A DNA stretch of 64,000 bases. Origin: Melanocharis versteri (Eukaryota; Chordata; Aves; Passeriformes; Melanocharitidae). The stretch is taken from assembly GCA_013397845.1 (NCBI GenBank), contig VZTG01005248.1, positions 1,797,028-1,861,027 on the forward strand, given 5' to 3'. Positions 22,504 through 35,569 of this stretch are shown piece after piece. Every line of letters starts with the position of its first letter. Position 1 is the stretch's first letter. The notes beneath the pieces are model-generated. The model was not told where the DNA came from. It did not search any database and was given only the letters and a program-made list of their open reading frames with translations. Made by a program: the position numbers and the translations under genes.

Positions 22504-24235
22504 ACTGCCATGTCACTGTGCTTGGGGGATGACACAGCTCTATAGCAATCACCTTCAAGCAGTCAATACACAGTGGGCAAGGAGTTATAACACCTGTACT
22601 GGCATTAGGCCAAAACACAGGATGTCTATGGCAGTGTTCCAGTCAGGGTCTTCCCTGAAATACCTAGATCTGGGGAAGATGGTAAAGTATTACACTTCCC
22701 AGTGACTTTCACCTCTCGTATTTGTTTACTGCCTTAGCAACAAGGCATCAGAATTTATTTTTGAAAGCTGAGGTAAACACTGACAATAATAAGACTGAAG
22801 TTTTTAGAGCTTTTTCAAACAAAATCCATCATATCTGTCTTTGCTTAGAATCCAGTTAGACCTTTGTATGTATACTTATTGATGACCTGTATGGAATAAT
22901 AGCATTAAGATGACGAACATAATTCTCTGTGCTCAACTAGTAAAAAAAAGCAAAATGCTTTCATCCAAACGTCAAATACATAATTTGGATAAATCCACGA
23001 GGGTAATGTTCACTCTCTGCAATAGACCATCTGGCACAGAAGACTCTGTGCCAATTAATATAGATGGAAAGACTGTTAGCACTACAGATAGTAAATATTT
23101 CAGACTAATCTTTTTTGTCATTTATCAGCTACACTCATCCTTCAAAATTTGCGGTCAGGGACTCCAGCATGTTGAAACAGATTGATCGCGTTCAGACTTT
23201 TACTATCCTGCAAAACCTTTGCCTTCTTTTAAATTCTTTTTCAATCCTGGTTTCCACTATTTGTGTGAGGGTGAAAGATTATTATGAAACAGCAGCACAG
23301 TTAGCAGCATTATTTGGCTGAGTTGCCTGCCTATCTTATTAATGTATATGTATTGCCTTGCTAATGTTATGCTTAATCCAAAGATTGTGATTCACCTCTT
23401 TTTCTCTAAGGAAAGGGTAAATACAGTTTGAGTAATACAACTCTAATGGCTATTTCAGAAGAGAGAATAATACTATGTTTGCAATGTTAACTTACAAGTT
23501 GATCCTGAGGAAGCTTGGTCAACTTCTCACCTCACCTAAAATCATTTACCATGACTGTATTTTAGTTATATTTCTAAGAGACCTGAGAAGTTCTTTTATA
23601 ATACCCAGGAACAATTATTTTAATGGTACTCAAAGGAAAATTTTGAATGTTAGTTTGTTTTCCAGAGCCATTTGACAAAGCTCTAAACAAAGCTGTATAG
23701 GAGCCTAGTAACGTATTCTCCGGTGTTCAAAGTGCTTCAGAAACACCATAATTTTGAATCTTACCCTTTAATGCTGGAAACTTAGTAATGAAGCATTCAA
23801 AACCTTTCTCATTATAATACAATACCAGCAGTGAAATAAATTCTGTGATTGTGGAAGTAGCAGATCAGGATTTTTTTTATTTTTCAGGCCATCACCTTGC
23901 AGTCTAAAAGAAAAAAATATGAAAAAAAAAGAAAATTATCAAAACACAGTTAGTTTTTTTTTAATTATTTTTAGTTGCCTTTAAAGGTGTAGAGAGACAG
24001 GCAGAAACTTTGCATATTACTCATATGGAAACTTGGGGTATGCATACAGAGCAGTGCAGATTAAGCCTCTGCAAAGTGATTAGAGAAGGGTTTTTTGAAG
24101 ATGGCTTCAGCACTTCTCACATCTGACCATATTCTGCATTGCATCACAGGAAGCATTCGACGCATTATGAAAAAAGTATGTTTTTTTAAGTATCGGGATT
24201 GAAACATACCTTCATGAATGTGAATAGCACAGCAT

Positions 24236-24489
24236 CGTAGAATCAGAATCATAGAATGCTTTGGGTTAAAGATCACCTGATTCCAACCCCCTGACTGTGG
24301 ACAGGAACACTTTCCACTAGACCAGGTTGCCCAAAGCTCAATCCAATTCTGCCTTGAACACTTCCATAGGTGGGGTGTCAACAGCTTTCTGGGCAACCTA
24401 TGCCAGTGCCTCACCAGACTCACATTAAAGAATTTCATTCTAGTATCAAATCTAAACTTACCCTCTTTCAATTTAAAACCATTACTGCT
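24236..24489 (-). pseudogene. CR1 ORF2 C-terminal remnant
   Basis: The minus frame stays open across the CR1 copy. It gives KLKEGKFRFDTRMKFFNVSL followed by VRHWHRLPRKL, a diverged version of the CR1 ORF2 C-terminus ('...R..FF..RVV.HWNRLP..VV'). The open frame continues on both sides into non-CR1 DNA (24061-24591), which is chance extension. The catalytic domains are absent and it is non-functional. Confidence 0.8.
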
Positions 24490-24500
24490 TGCCAAAGTAA
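24236..24500 (-). mobile_element. CR1 LINE 3'-end fragment
   Basis: The left edge 'aatcagaatcatagaatgc' is a reversed CR1 3' repeat. It is followed by 'ttccaaccccctgactgtg', 'ccactagaccaggttgccc', 'cttgaacacttccataggt', 'tttctgggcaacctatgcc' and 'aaacttaccctctttcaat'. It is a minus-strand, 5'-truncated copy with the same layout as the copy at 5743. Confidence 0.93.
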
Positions 24501-27500
24501 CAAAAATATTACAAAATGTCTGATCTGAAAGTTTTCTGCAAGTTTTGTTATAACTGAAATCACATACTGATTTCACCAATCTGACCCCCACTGTTATCTG
24601 AGGCCAACAGCTTCAGTAATGCAACAGGAGTTCTCAGTAAATGAACAGATAAGTGCATTTGGCTATTTCTGGAATCTGTAATGCAGACATTCATGCTAAG
24701 CAAATTGGTTTTATTTTGCAACTAGTACACCACAATGCTCTGTGAGGATTCAGAAATTTCTTGGCATTTGGGACATACACATACACAAAGAGGCTTTATG
24801 AAACACTAACTTGTGCCAGTTTTGTTTATATTGCCCTTGATAAGCTGTTAACTTCCCAGAAATTAACCCACTCTATCATTTCTAGGGCAGTTAGTCCTCC
24901 ATGAATTTGGTGAAATTGAAAGAAAATGAAATATAAGAACAGGTGGGAATTTAGGACAAAAATATCCCATATTTTTTTAACTCAGTCTCAAATATGTGGC
25001 ATTGTTTTCTTTCAGAGAGAAAAGACGGATGTAAAATTATAGATATTTTAGAAAGTGACAAATCAAATTTTTATATCCACATTATAGCACACGTGCATGC
25101 CTATAGAAGTTGCAATTCCTGTTACCGTAAGTAAATTTATGTTTAAGCGCCTAAAAACATAGCTCAGGGAGTGATTAAATTATGTCTGAAGAAAGTACAT
25201 TACTAGAACATAGTCCCCTATGTAGACTTTTTAATTCAGCCATGTCCTTGCTTGTCCTGAATGACCTGCAGGCCAACTGAAGTTTTTAATTATGTTTTTA
25301 TAAATACTCATACTGGAGACATATTCACTCATTGTTTCCCTGAATGAAACTTTGCTTTCTAATATATCTTCCTCTTTCTCTTTCATGTCAGGGTTTGTTC
25401 GGTTTTTTTTTTCACTTACAGCATATTCATCGTATGTTTTCAAGTTCCTGGTTTTGAGCTATGGGAGAAAAAACAAGAATCCAAATCTCTAGGAATAACT
25501 TATTTTTAATATTGCTTATTTAGTAACCTTCTGTGATATTTTTGTGGAGTACAAGTGTACAAAGGCTGTATTCCAGAGCTTTAGAAGGATACCTAAAAAA
25601 GGCCAGGAAATCTCAGTTATGGGGTTCACTATCAAGATTAAGATATTCTCTGAAAATATATAATTACTGTGACTAGTATATCTTACTAGCTTTAACTACT
25701 TCACTGTAGTGAATAATATTTTTTAAGCTGTGAACTAAGGTCTGCTGTTGGTGAATGAATAAAAACTGAGGATACAATTTTTATTGTCTGACCAAAGCAT
25801 AAAGAAATTCCCCTGTGCTGATAGGAATAAAATTCTTGAAAATGTTTGTAAACACTGTCTTTTGACAGCCATCCTTTACATTTGTCTTAATAAAATAATT
25901 ATTTCCAATTTCTATTGTTCTTTACCATAAACTAGCACTTGATGTTGAGGGCATGCAATTTTTACAGTGCAATGGAATTGTGTTCTTTCAAGTGACCTTG
26001 TAGGCACTATTACATTTTAAAGAACAAATAGCAGATGTGAGACATTAAATATGAATGTATGAATTCCAATTTATTTGGTAAAAAACATTTTCATTGCAAC
26101 CTTCACTTGCATTGTAAGCTCCATCATGATTAAGATGTTTAAGGCCATGATTCCACAAACAATTTTCTCAGTGATAGAATGGCTCATATAGTTCTTATCT
26201 TCTCCCTCTCTTCCACTGTTTACTCCAATCCTTCCCCTCCCTTTCAACTGTACTATAATCTTTACAGAAGGTAACAGGCTAGCCTGAAGTTACTGCTGGG
26301 ACCAACCTCACAACCAAACCTCACAGGATTGTGTCACAGAGGTGTAAAAGGAGGTTTCTTCTAACCAGAAGTGATTTATGAATAATCAGATCAGGCTGAA
26401 AAGAGGAGATACTCTGAGACATTACACAACTTTTAAATGAGAATCATATGCAAGAGTGGCAGGATACAGGCAGAAATTTATTCAGAGATGTTTTTTTTTC
26501 ACAGTCTACACAGGTTTAAAAAACGTATGTATTTCTCATCCTCTCACCATGTACCCATATTTACCTCTAACTGGGAAAGCAGAGCTCCCACAGACCAGTG
26601 GTCTCCATGCAGAGCATATGTTAACACAAATTCCTTGGAAGAACTGTGACAGCTGTCCTGAAAGTATATTCCTGAAATTCGCAGTGCTGTGAACAGAGAC
26701 AATCTCTTCTCTTAACTCGAGACCTCAGGAGGGTATGGAACTGAGTGATGGGATCCATGCACAGCAAACTGTGACCCAGAGAGTGGACATGTGCCCAGGC
26801 AAAACAACACTTCTGTACTACTGCTCTTAAAGACTTACCTGTTCATTTTGAGCATTTCTGGTTTCATAATAGTGCAGTTTTGTCATAAAATCATAAATAA
26901 AAAATCAGAGAACAAAATCAGAGTAAGGAGCAATGAGCTAGGCTCAAATGAAAAATATGAATGTTTGTATCCAAAGGCATGTTTTCCCAATCATTTTAAT
27001 CTGCTTAGAGAATTACTCCTTTGCTGCAAGAATAGATAAAAATAAGAAACAAATATTTTTAAAACAAAAATTGAAATAGAAGTTATCTCTCGGTGTGTAT
27101 TGTCTTCTCTATATCCTGACTTTTCTGAGAATTTAGCCCAGGGTGGTTAGACTGTGAAAAAGGAAAGAGAAGATGGGTCCTTGTGCATGAGCTAGAAGGA
27201 GTTCTAAGAACGGAGGGTTGACTGGAGGGAGAAAGTGTAAAGTCAAGGGCAGAAAGGAAAACCACTAAGAGCAATTAAGAAAAGGGAAAGAAGGCAAGTG
27301 AAGAGCATGAGGGGGTGTAAAATTATTTTAGCAGCATGATGAAATGTAAGGAGGGGTGGAGCTGTGCTGATAATTGAAATTAAATTAGAACACTGTATTA
27401 GCCTTCTGGAAGACTTGATATGTTCTATTCTTACCAGCAGCAGATTAACATGAGAATATTAAAAAAAAAATCCAAACAGACAGTAACAATAAAAATACAA

Positions 27501-30500
27501 CCTCTAGGTACAATTAAAATGTCGCTAGAGATTTCTTACTAGAAGAGCAACAACTGTGATTGAAACACTGCAATTCTTCCGAGTGAAAGGTAAGAGAAAC
27601 CTTGGGTGAACTTGCTTCCTTTTTCCCGCTCTCAGGTGTACAAGCCTCAGAGTGGGATGGTCCTTGCTGCCTGCCAGCTCTAATGTGAGAAAGTTCTGTC
27701 TGCAGTTCAATAGCTGCATGATACAGGGAGGCTTTTATCAGGAGAGGTGCCAGATCTTTTATGGTTCAACGAGGTATCAAGGTCTTTGTTTAGAGCTAGC
27801 AAACCCCAACCGTTTTCACTGCTCTAAGAATCCAGCTGGAAAAACCTTTGTAGACAAGAAGCACACAACAAAGTCCAGCAGGTTCCTTGAAGTGTGGGTT
27901 TAAGAAACTGAAAATGAGAGAGGGAAGAATTCCTGGAACTTCTCCAAGGACTGAGGCAGAATGTGCCTTTCCTCTTTGAGTCTCTGATTCTGATTTTCAA
28001 AGACCACTGTCACAGCAGTCCTTCTAAGAAGAGAGATCATTCAGTGTACTTCCTCTGCCATAGAGGATTCTCTGATTGTCCATTAATGTTTCTCCCCCTG
28101 GTGCATAAATGCATGACAAAGGGGGTAGATAACGTTTGGGATATTTGTTTTTTTCTGGGTTTCATGTGTTTTTAAACATGTGGGCCTAATATTCTGGTAA
28201 TAAGCACACTGACATTAATAGAGTTTTGTCCATGCGCAAAAAAAACTTAAATTGCTCTTCATCTGGAGGAAGTCCGTTTCAAGGACGGATGCAACATATG
28301 GGAAGTGAGGAGGTGGGACTAGACTGCTAAGTAGCTGTCACAGTCTTGTTTAGGATCCATGTAGAACCATGGTACCCCAGGGAAATCATCATTGCACTCT
28401 GTTCTTGTAGGTAGTACTTTTTCGGCACAGGGAAGACAAACACTCTTCTTGCCTCTCAATATCCACCTGACACGTTCAGGGTTAAACTTCTGTGGGCTTA
28501 AGAAAAGGACCTACTATTTTGAGCGGCCTCCAAGAATCTGAAAAAGGTAAGAATGTGTCCTGATGAAACAGACCAGATCCCATAAGATGATACTGTGCAT
28601 AGTGTCTGACTGTACTAGTGAAATGGGAATGAGAGCTATTAACACGAAGGTCAGGCCAGGCCAGGATACAAGTTACAACAGCCGACAAATGCAGAGTGTA
28701 TGGGAATGGGATAACTGTGCTGTGCTGTTCTTGCTAAGGCAGACAGCTAAAGAAAGCAGTTTGGTGCATTTTTTAAAACAGTTTTCCCCAGTTAAATGAA
28801 TAAAAAAAAGATTAAATTAGGAATTAATTTATTTTTAAAAGTTATTTTTCTTTGAAATTTACATAAGGTAATTAAAAAGAAAGTTATATGCCTCAATATC
28901 CACAACCCATGTATTTCCCCAAATGTAAATATCAGAGCCACAAAACTTTGATATGGGAAGAGATTCTGAGAGCCTGAAAAAGGGAACAGACTCAGCAGGA
29001 CAGAAGATAATTCTGAGAAGAAAAATAATAGACAGAATTAATCACTGAAATGACTCATTCAAATATTATGACAAGACAAAAAAGTGCACTCTAGGGCAGA
29101 CCAGAGTTTATTAGGAAAAGAAGTAAAAGCAAACTATTCGAATGACAGTGGAGTTACGAGCTTAATGCCCTTCATCCCTCATGTCATTTTATTTAAGCAG
29201 ACTCAGACTATGACATGTATTTAGATACAAAACTTACCTCTTTTTTCTAGATTACCATGGGGTAAGTGAAAAGAGATGGGGTTCTCACCAAAGGCGGTCC
29301 AGAACAGAAGCATTGTACAGGCTTATACAGGTTTGTAATCCTGCCCTGCAATACTCCTTGCTTCACTCCTGGTCTGGCTGCAATTGTCCTTGCTGCTGAT
29401 GGTGTGACTGATACCTATGGATCCCTTCTGAAGTGAATTCCCTTCTGAGAGCAGCCTTGGAGCAATGGGCAGGAGAATTTCCTTGTCTTGTGCAGCTCCA
29501 TCACCTTCACGGACGGCCAGGGACAGCTCTCGGGGCTGGCACAATATCAGAGTGAGCAGAGCCTTCAGTGCTTTCCCCTCCTCTTTCATTGATAGATGGG
29601 AAGCTAAGTTGGGTGATGAGAAGATCCATACCACATCTTAAAAAAACATTGACGACGGTTTTTTGAATTGTTTAGAAGAGTTTTACAGAACTGATCTCTG
29701 TTTTCCTCTTAGCAAATATAAATAATTGATATCTGGCTGTAGGTACAGGCTGAATATTCTGATTTTTAATTTTCAGACAACGACAGTTATCGTATTTTGT
29801 TTTATAAGCCTGTGACAAAGAAAAACAGAGGAGTGTAGAAAGTGAAGCCATAAACATCTGTGCAAAAATCAGATTCTTCAAGATTAGCAATCAGAGAAAA
29901 TAATGTAAAGACAAAAAAACCAAAAGTGATTTAACTGGAAAGGCTGAAATCTTCCAGATATGATGTTCAACTAAAATAAGATTTGATGTCTTCTAGCTAT
30001 CCTATTTGACACTGTTACTGGTATTTGATTAAACTGTGTCAGATTACACTTCATTTACATTTCTGAGAGTTGTCTTATAAACAAAAGGCAGAGATATCAC
30101 TCATTAAAAATTATATGTGATCTTTTGGAAACCAGTTCTTAGGCAAGGGATCAGTTTTGAAAGTCATTGCACCACTACAGAATCACACAAATCACCTTAT
30201 TGAAATTGTTGCTCATGTGATATGTTCATGCCCTATTCATTAGTATCTCTTTATAAATATGAGGAAAACTAGACAACATTTCTGAAATTTATACCCTTCC
30301 ACTTCAACCAATATTATTTACTATGGTGTATGTTCTGAATCATATGACAGTATTGTGTGAAAACTCTGCTTCTGCATATTTCATCCTTCCATCCAAGCAT
30401 TCAGTCATGGATGTGCATCACTCTCGCTATTTGCAGTTTCTTTTCCTCTATTCTTAAGGTTAAAGGAAGTTTATATGTTTTGGGAGTAACCACTAATGGA

Positions 30501-31420
30501 AATTAGAGCTAAGGGTGCTGACTCTTGTCACAAACCAGAACAATTGAACAGCCAATCCTCAACACAAGGAACTAAGCAGAAAATGGATAGATAGGCACCT
30601 CTAAGGCATGTTGTTGACATAATCTTTTTTCTTATATCAATAGATGGAGGCAGAGTCTATAGGCACTAAAAAGAACTTAAACTAATAAAATGTAATTTGG
30701 TTTATTGCTTCTGAATATTCAATATTTTGAAGGAAGATTACCACACCTCTGAGACCTAATACCAGCTTCTTCACCAAGGGAATACATGCAGCCAACAGAA
30801 AATATTTGATCAACTTTTCTTCCTTCCTTCCTTTATAATATATTTAATATTTACTGAGATAATACAGCAGCATTTATGTCTTCTGCAATATTTTTTCTTG
30901 TTCTGAAGAACACTTCTGTAGATCTGCTTGCTAAACCCATGTGGTTCTCTGAGATGAATAATTTAAACTATACATATGTTAGTAACTTGACCCAAGGAGT
31001 GTAAGAAATCTAACAAAAATGTTCATATCATGCATGAAAGAAACTATGGACTAAACACTCTATTGTTCTCTTACAGGTAAAAAGATTATCTTATCATCAT
31101 GGATGACTTGCTGTAACATATTTTTTCTCAGAAAAGACCTTCTTTGCAAAGATGTTTTTTAGGTAGAAAAATACACTTTTTCTCCTTTTAAGACTGAATA
31201 GGATAATTCCTCAGCAAAGTTTTATATGATAAAGAAGATTTTAAAAATTGCAATAAAAGAATTTTATGACAGGCTACTAACAAAAGACAAAAAACTGTTG
31301 AGATTTGAAAGTATTTTTAATATGTAATGTCATCTTGGGGGTCACATCTGACACAGCAGGACAGCTGATACCATTAAAACTACTCTAATGACTAAAACTC
31401 ATTTTTGTCCTTTTAGTCTG
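24501..31420. other. AT-rich non-coding DNA
   Basis: I see no gene and no clear transposon over almost 7 kb. The open frames are 60-103 codons with no recognisable domain; the longest, on the minus strand at 29323-29634, lies in a less AT-rich patch. Low-complexity tracts are short. Confidence 0.5.
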
Positions 31421-32063
31421 TGAATCACCACAAACAGACAGAATCACTGAGGAATTCAGGTCAGCAGTGACCTGTGGACTAGGCCAACACCCCTACTCAG
31501 AGGAGGATTAGCTAGAGGGGGTTGCTACGGATGGTGTCCAGTCAAGGTTTTAAGTGTCTCCAAGGATGTATATTCTTTGACCACTCTGGGCAACCTCTAC
31601 AAGATTTTGGTCATATTCACCAAAAAAACCCAAAATTTTGGTCTCATGTTTAGGTGGAATTAAAACTGTTCCCACTGCCTCTTATCCTTGGATCATTGGA
31701 TACCACAAAGGAGAAACTGGTTCCACTTTATTTAACGTCGTCAAAGGTATTTTTAAACACGTAAGTCGCATGAGGCTTCTCTTCTCCAGGCTGAACAGCC
31801 CTAGCTCTCCAAACCTCTCATGACAGATGCTTCATATTCTTAATCATCCTTGTGACCCTTGTCTGATGTTGATCCAGTATGTTCATGCCTTTCTTCTACG
31901 GTAAGCTCAGGACTGCAGATGTATCGCACCAGTGCTGAGTAGAGGAGGGCTGCCTACCTCAACCTGCTGGCCACGCTTTGCCTGCTGCACCTCAGGAGGC
32001 TGTTGGCCTTGCTGCAAGGGTGCATCCCTGGCTCATGTTCAACTTGTTGTCCATCAAGGAAAG
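31421..32063 (-). mobile_element. CR1 LINE fragment (about 640 bp), longest simple copy here
   Basis: The left end has degraded 'agaatcactgaggaattca'. It is followed by 'gtgtccagtcaaggttttaa', 'caacctctacaagattttg', 'cttctcttctccaggctga' and 'acagccctagctctccaaa'. The far end carries 'ctgctggccacgctttgcc', 'ggctgttggccttgctgca' and 'catgttcaacttgttgtcc', all recognisable CR1 positions in reverse. The 3' half is much more diverged than the right-hand half and includes an A-rich insertion near 31620. No usable ORF remains. Confidence 0.92.
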
Positions 32064-33273
32064 AAACAACAAAGGTATCTGTATATTTTTATATTGAGTT
32101 GAAATGAATGTGCAGGCATCATGGATTGTAGGACTTCAGATGAGTTTAAAGGCAGTGTAAGCACGAAGGTCTTCCTATTAATAGTTTAAGCTCAGGCTTT
32201 TAACTATATCATCAGCTTTTTGTACTTGGCTTTAGCTTGGGGAGAACTCAACCATTTCACAAAGCTGAGTTTTCAATCAAACCATTCTTATTGCAAAACT
32301 CAGCTCCAATCTGGAGAAAAAGAATAACGTTTAATTACATACTTCAGTGCACTTCAGAATAGAAATGGGCTTTTGTTAATCACCACTGCAAGCTCTCAAA
32401 CACCACTGAGACTCATGATCATCATTTTAAGATGAACTAAATCCATGATAACAGGGAAGTGTCTAAATAGAGAAAGCAGAAACCTGAATTCTGCTTTGGA
32501 TATAATGTTGGTATTAAAAAAGCAAAATACCAAGCATAAAAAATTTGGGAGCTTCATTCATTGTTTGCAGAATATTTTTGTATCATCTTGTGAACTACAT
32601 ACAATCGTGTTTGCTTTCCTTTTCAGAAGAAATACCTAGTCCAAAATAATATCTCTTTAAATGAATTCTTAAGACAGTAGCAACAAATTTTTATTTCTTA
32701 AAAATCATAGTATTGGTTGTTGGATTTATTTGTACAGAGTTAAAATAAACCTCAGAGTACATTTAGAAGATATTTTTAAAAAACAAATTGACAAGCAGTG
32801 AGCTTTTTGGAGCATGATGCTAGTTTGCTGTCATTTACAGGAGCATGCTTGGAAATGAACAGTCTGGGCTCAAAATTTCTAAACAAAATTGAGTTGTCTG
32901 ACATCTGAGATCCCAACAATGACTAGCTGTGAGAAAGGATTTGAAGTATAGTTTACACAAACTAGGAAAAGAGTCAACTAAAACAGAGGAGATGTGCAAG
33001 GAGGAGCAGCAAGCAAGGTTAGCAGCTTTTAAATGTCTGTTAATAGTTTGTCAGAATCGTATACATTATTCTGTGTGAGTAAAATAAGGCAACATAAAAA
33101 GACTGCTGAATACTGAATGAATCTTCAAAGTCTCATCTGTGCAGAGCAGGAGAAAGTCCAAAATCTGACAGAGAGGACTGGCAGATATAAGAAAATCTAT
33201 GGTATATACATTAGAACACAGGAATATGGAGATATGCTCCAGGAAATAGTGGCGTTTGATGTTGTTTCTGAAG
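32064..33273. other. AT-rich non-coding DNA
   Basis: No gene or recognised repeat. Two plus frames of 64-70 codons (32445-32639 and 33117-33329) show no domain, and the second runs into the duplicated segment. Confidence 0.55.
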
Positions 33274-33591
33274 TGAAAAATAACATTTACATTGCCTTAC
33301 TAAGTAATAAGCATCTCTTATTTTCATAGTTCAGTGTACCGAGAAATTTTACAACTTGAAAAAAAAAAAGTGAAAACCAAAGACGTGGGTTTACTACAAA
33401 TTACTGTAACTTTTCATGGGGAAAAAAAAAAANTGAAAAATAACATTTACATTGCCTTACTAAGTAATAAGCATCTCTTATTTTCATAGTTCAGTGTACC
33501 GAGAAATTTTACAACTTGAAAAAAAAAAGTGAAAACCAAAGACGTGGGTTTACTACAAATTACTGTAACTTTTCATGGGGAAAAAAAAAAA
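33274..33591. repeat. Near-identical direct duplication around a single N (likely assembly artefact)
   Basis: 33274-33432 (159 bases) and 33434-33591 (158 bases) are the same sequence, from 'tgaaaaataacatttacat' to 'ttcatggggaaaaaaaaaaa'. They differ only in one internal A-run (11 versus 10 A). The lone N at 33433 lies exactly between the copies, and each copy ends in an A-run. This is the pattern left when two contig ends that should overlap are joined without merging. Confidence 0.95.
33433..33433. other. Single-base assembly gap (N)
   Basis: One N between two copies of the same 158-159 bp sequence. It marks a contig join and not a real base. Confidence 0.95.
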
Positions 33592-35238
33592 GCCACACCT
33601 TGAACCTTCAGGTTATAAGTGGTTCCAGGAAAGGGTTACTCTCTAAGCATTCAGCTGAGACTGGGACTCCTATTTTTTGGCTGGCTCTAAGTTGCCCCTT
33701 GCTCAGGACATCATAACACTGGAGTAGGTTTGTAAGCTCCAAGGAGTCAAGGGAGAGAAACAGTTTGCTAACCAAAGTAGGTACTCATAGATCCTGAGAG
33801 GGGTTTACTTCTCTCCACTGTCTACTTACATAGTCTAGACTGCTGATTTAGGTGGTTTGGATTATCCTACTGAGGCCCACTAACGACACTTTAAGTGTTG
33901 CTTTGGTGAAATGAAGTACCTAATGTAGTCTGAATACTGCAGACAGGCACAGCTCACAAACTTTTCTGGATCTGCACCCAAAAGCCTCATCAAAAACTGT
34001 GGAGGAACCTTAGTATTGATAGTGAGCTGAATGAAAAACTCCCTTACACCTAGCTGAAATTGCTGCCTTCCTATATCTGTCAGCAGAAGTCTGAAGTAAA
34101 ACTGGGGTCTCTGAGTGCTGTATCCACATATAAATAAATCAGCATACATCTGTAGAATTAAGCTGTGATTTATTTAGTTCAGTTTCCTATTCATGTTTAA
34201 TATTTTGATCATAAATCTTTCAGATGACAAAGAAAATTACCCATAAATTCCTCTGGGGAGGATGGTCTATTAACATTGCTTGCAGGACCTCCCACTAGAG
34301 AGACAAACCAAATGAAGCCACAAAGAATATGCAATCAAGCAAACGTTGTGTGGGAACTGCGAGGCAGCAGGGAAATTTAAATATATATTCCTAAGGAGAG
34401 AACAACAATAATCAGCACATGCACACACACGCCAAAAAAAAGCATCAGCAGAACAGGCTTTAAAACTACCAGAATAATTTTGGAGCTATTCTGGCAGAGA
34501 TAAAGATGCACAAAATTATAAAGACAGTTCTAAAGTGAATGTAGTGAGATTAGAGTGGAATCAAATCTTCTCAATTTATGCATTGCCTCACAAAGTGGTT
34601 TAGAAAAAGCAAAACCTATATCTATGTCTAACTTCACATTCCAAAATGTAGAGAAACTACTCCCAGCTTGGAGAGTCGCAGACCTGAAAATCTGCAAAAT
34701 ATAAAATAGTTTGCTGACTTTGCATGCTTAGAGACTAGTGAACTGATAGGGATATTACTGGGATCTTTAAAAGGTGTAATAGAAGAGGAGAAAGAGAAAC
34801 ATAGGGTGGGATTCAGCTCCAGTTCAAGCATTTACTCCTAAGCAGTCATAATGGAAAGGTTGTGCAAATGAATCAGGGGTCTAAGCTTCAGTACGGGCAG
34901 AGACAATGCAGTCAGCAGCCAAGGAATCGTGGAGAATAATTCAACTCATTCTAAGGAAAGCAGATAGCCATGGTCGGCTCTAGGCTACACTGACTTTTAA
35001 GGATACCAGTGAGGATAATAGGAGCTTAAATTTTTAAGCTGTAGACATGTGGAGTCTTCCATTTAGATATCATCACCTGTGAGCTGATTCCCTGTCAAAG
35101 CATCTTCAAATCAAACACTTACATTCCAGATTCTGTAAATTCTAAAAGGAATTGATCCTATATCTACTATACCCAAAACCACAGGCAGGAAAAACAAGCA
35201 GGGTCTGCAAGAGAACTGTGGGATGAATCAGTCTCATT

Positions 35239-35569
35239 TTACACTTCAGCAGCCCCCAATTGCTTTGTGAGAGTGATAATCACATGGAGTAAAGAACTAA
35301 GAAAACTGGCCTCCAAGGACTTTGCAATCAGCTCCCACCTAAGTACGATGTGCTTATCAAGCATATTCATGTCTGTGGATACAATCAGCTCCTCAGCCCA
35401 CGGAATGGGAGCGCGCACGTTTGCATCTGTGGCCGCAGCACGGGAGGCACAGTTGCTATGCAAAGCCTTAGCCAAATTGTTCGATCAACAATTTGAGCAA
35501 GGTGTGGGGGGAAGTGAGATGAGAAGGAGGAAAACCAAGCTTCTTTATTTTAAGACCGTTTGGAGATAA
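35239..35569. other. CpG cluster with overlapping open frames on both strands
   Basis: About six CpG fall within 35400-35445 in otherwise CpG-poor DNA. A 100-codon plus frame (35267-35569) and a 78-codon minus frame (35239-35475) overlap. The minus frame has a fairly protein-like composition (PIPWAEELIVSTDMNML), but I cannot match either to a family. It could be a pseudogene scrap, a regulatory element or chance. Confidence 0.25.

Larger units (their letters stand above)
18761..24235. other. AT-rich non-coding DNA with a possible regulatory block
   Basis: No coding gene is supported. Within it are a 19-base A-run (20687-20705), a block of ordinary-complexity DNA at 21030-21310 with a homeodomain-like palindrome and a microexon-like segment, and a GAGCT pentamer array at 22467-22503. 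A plus-strand T-rich tract at 21630-21960 gives a 104-codon frame that is probably compositional. Confidence 0.5.
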
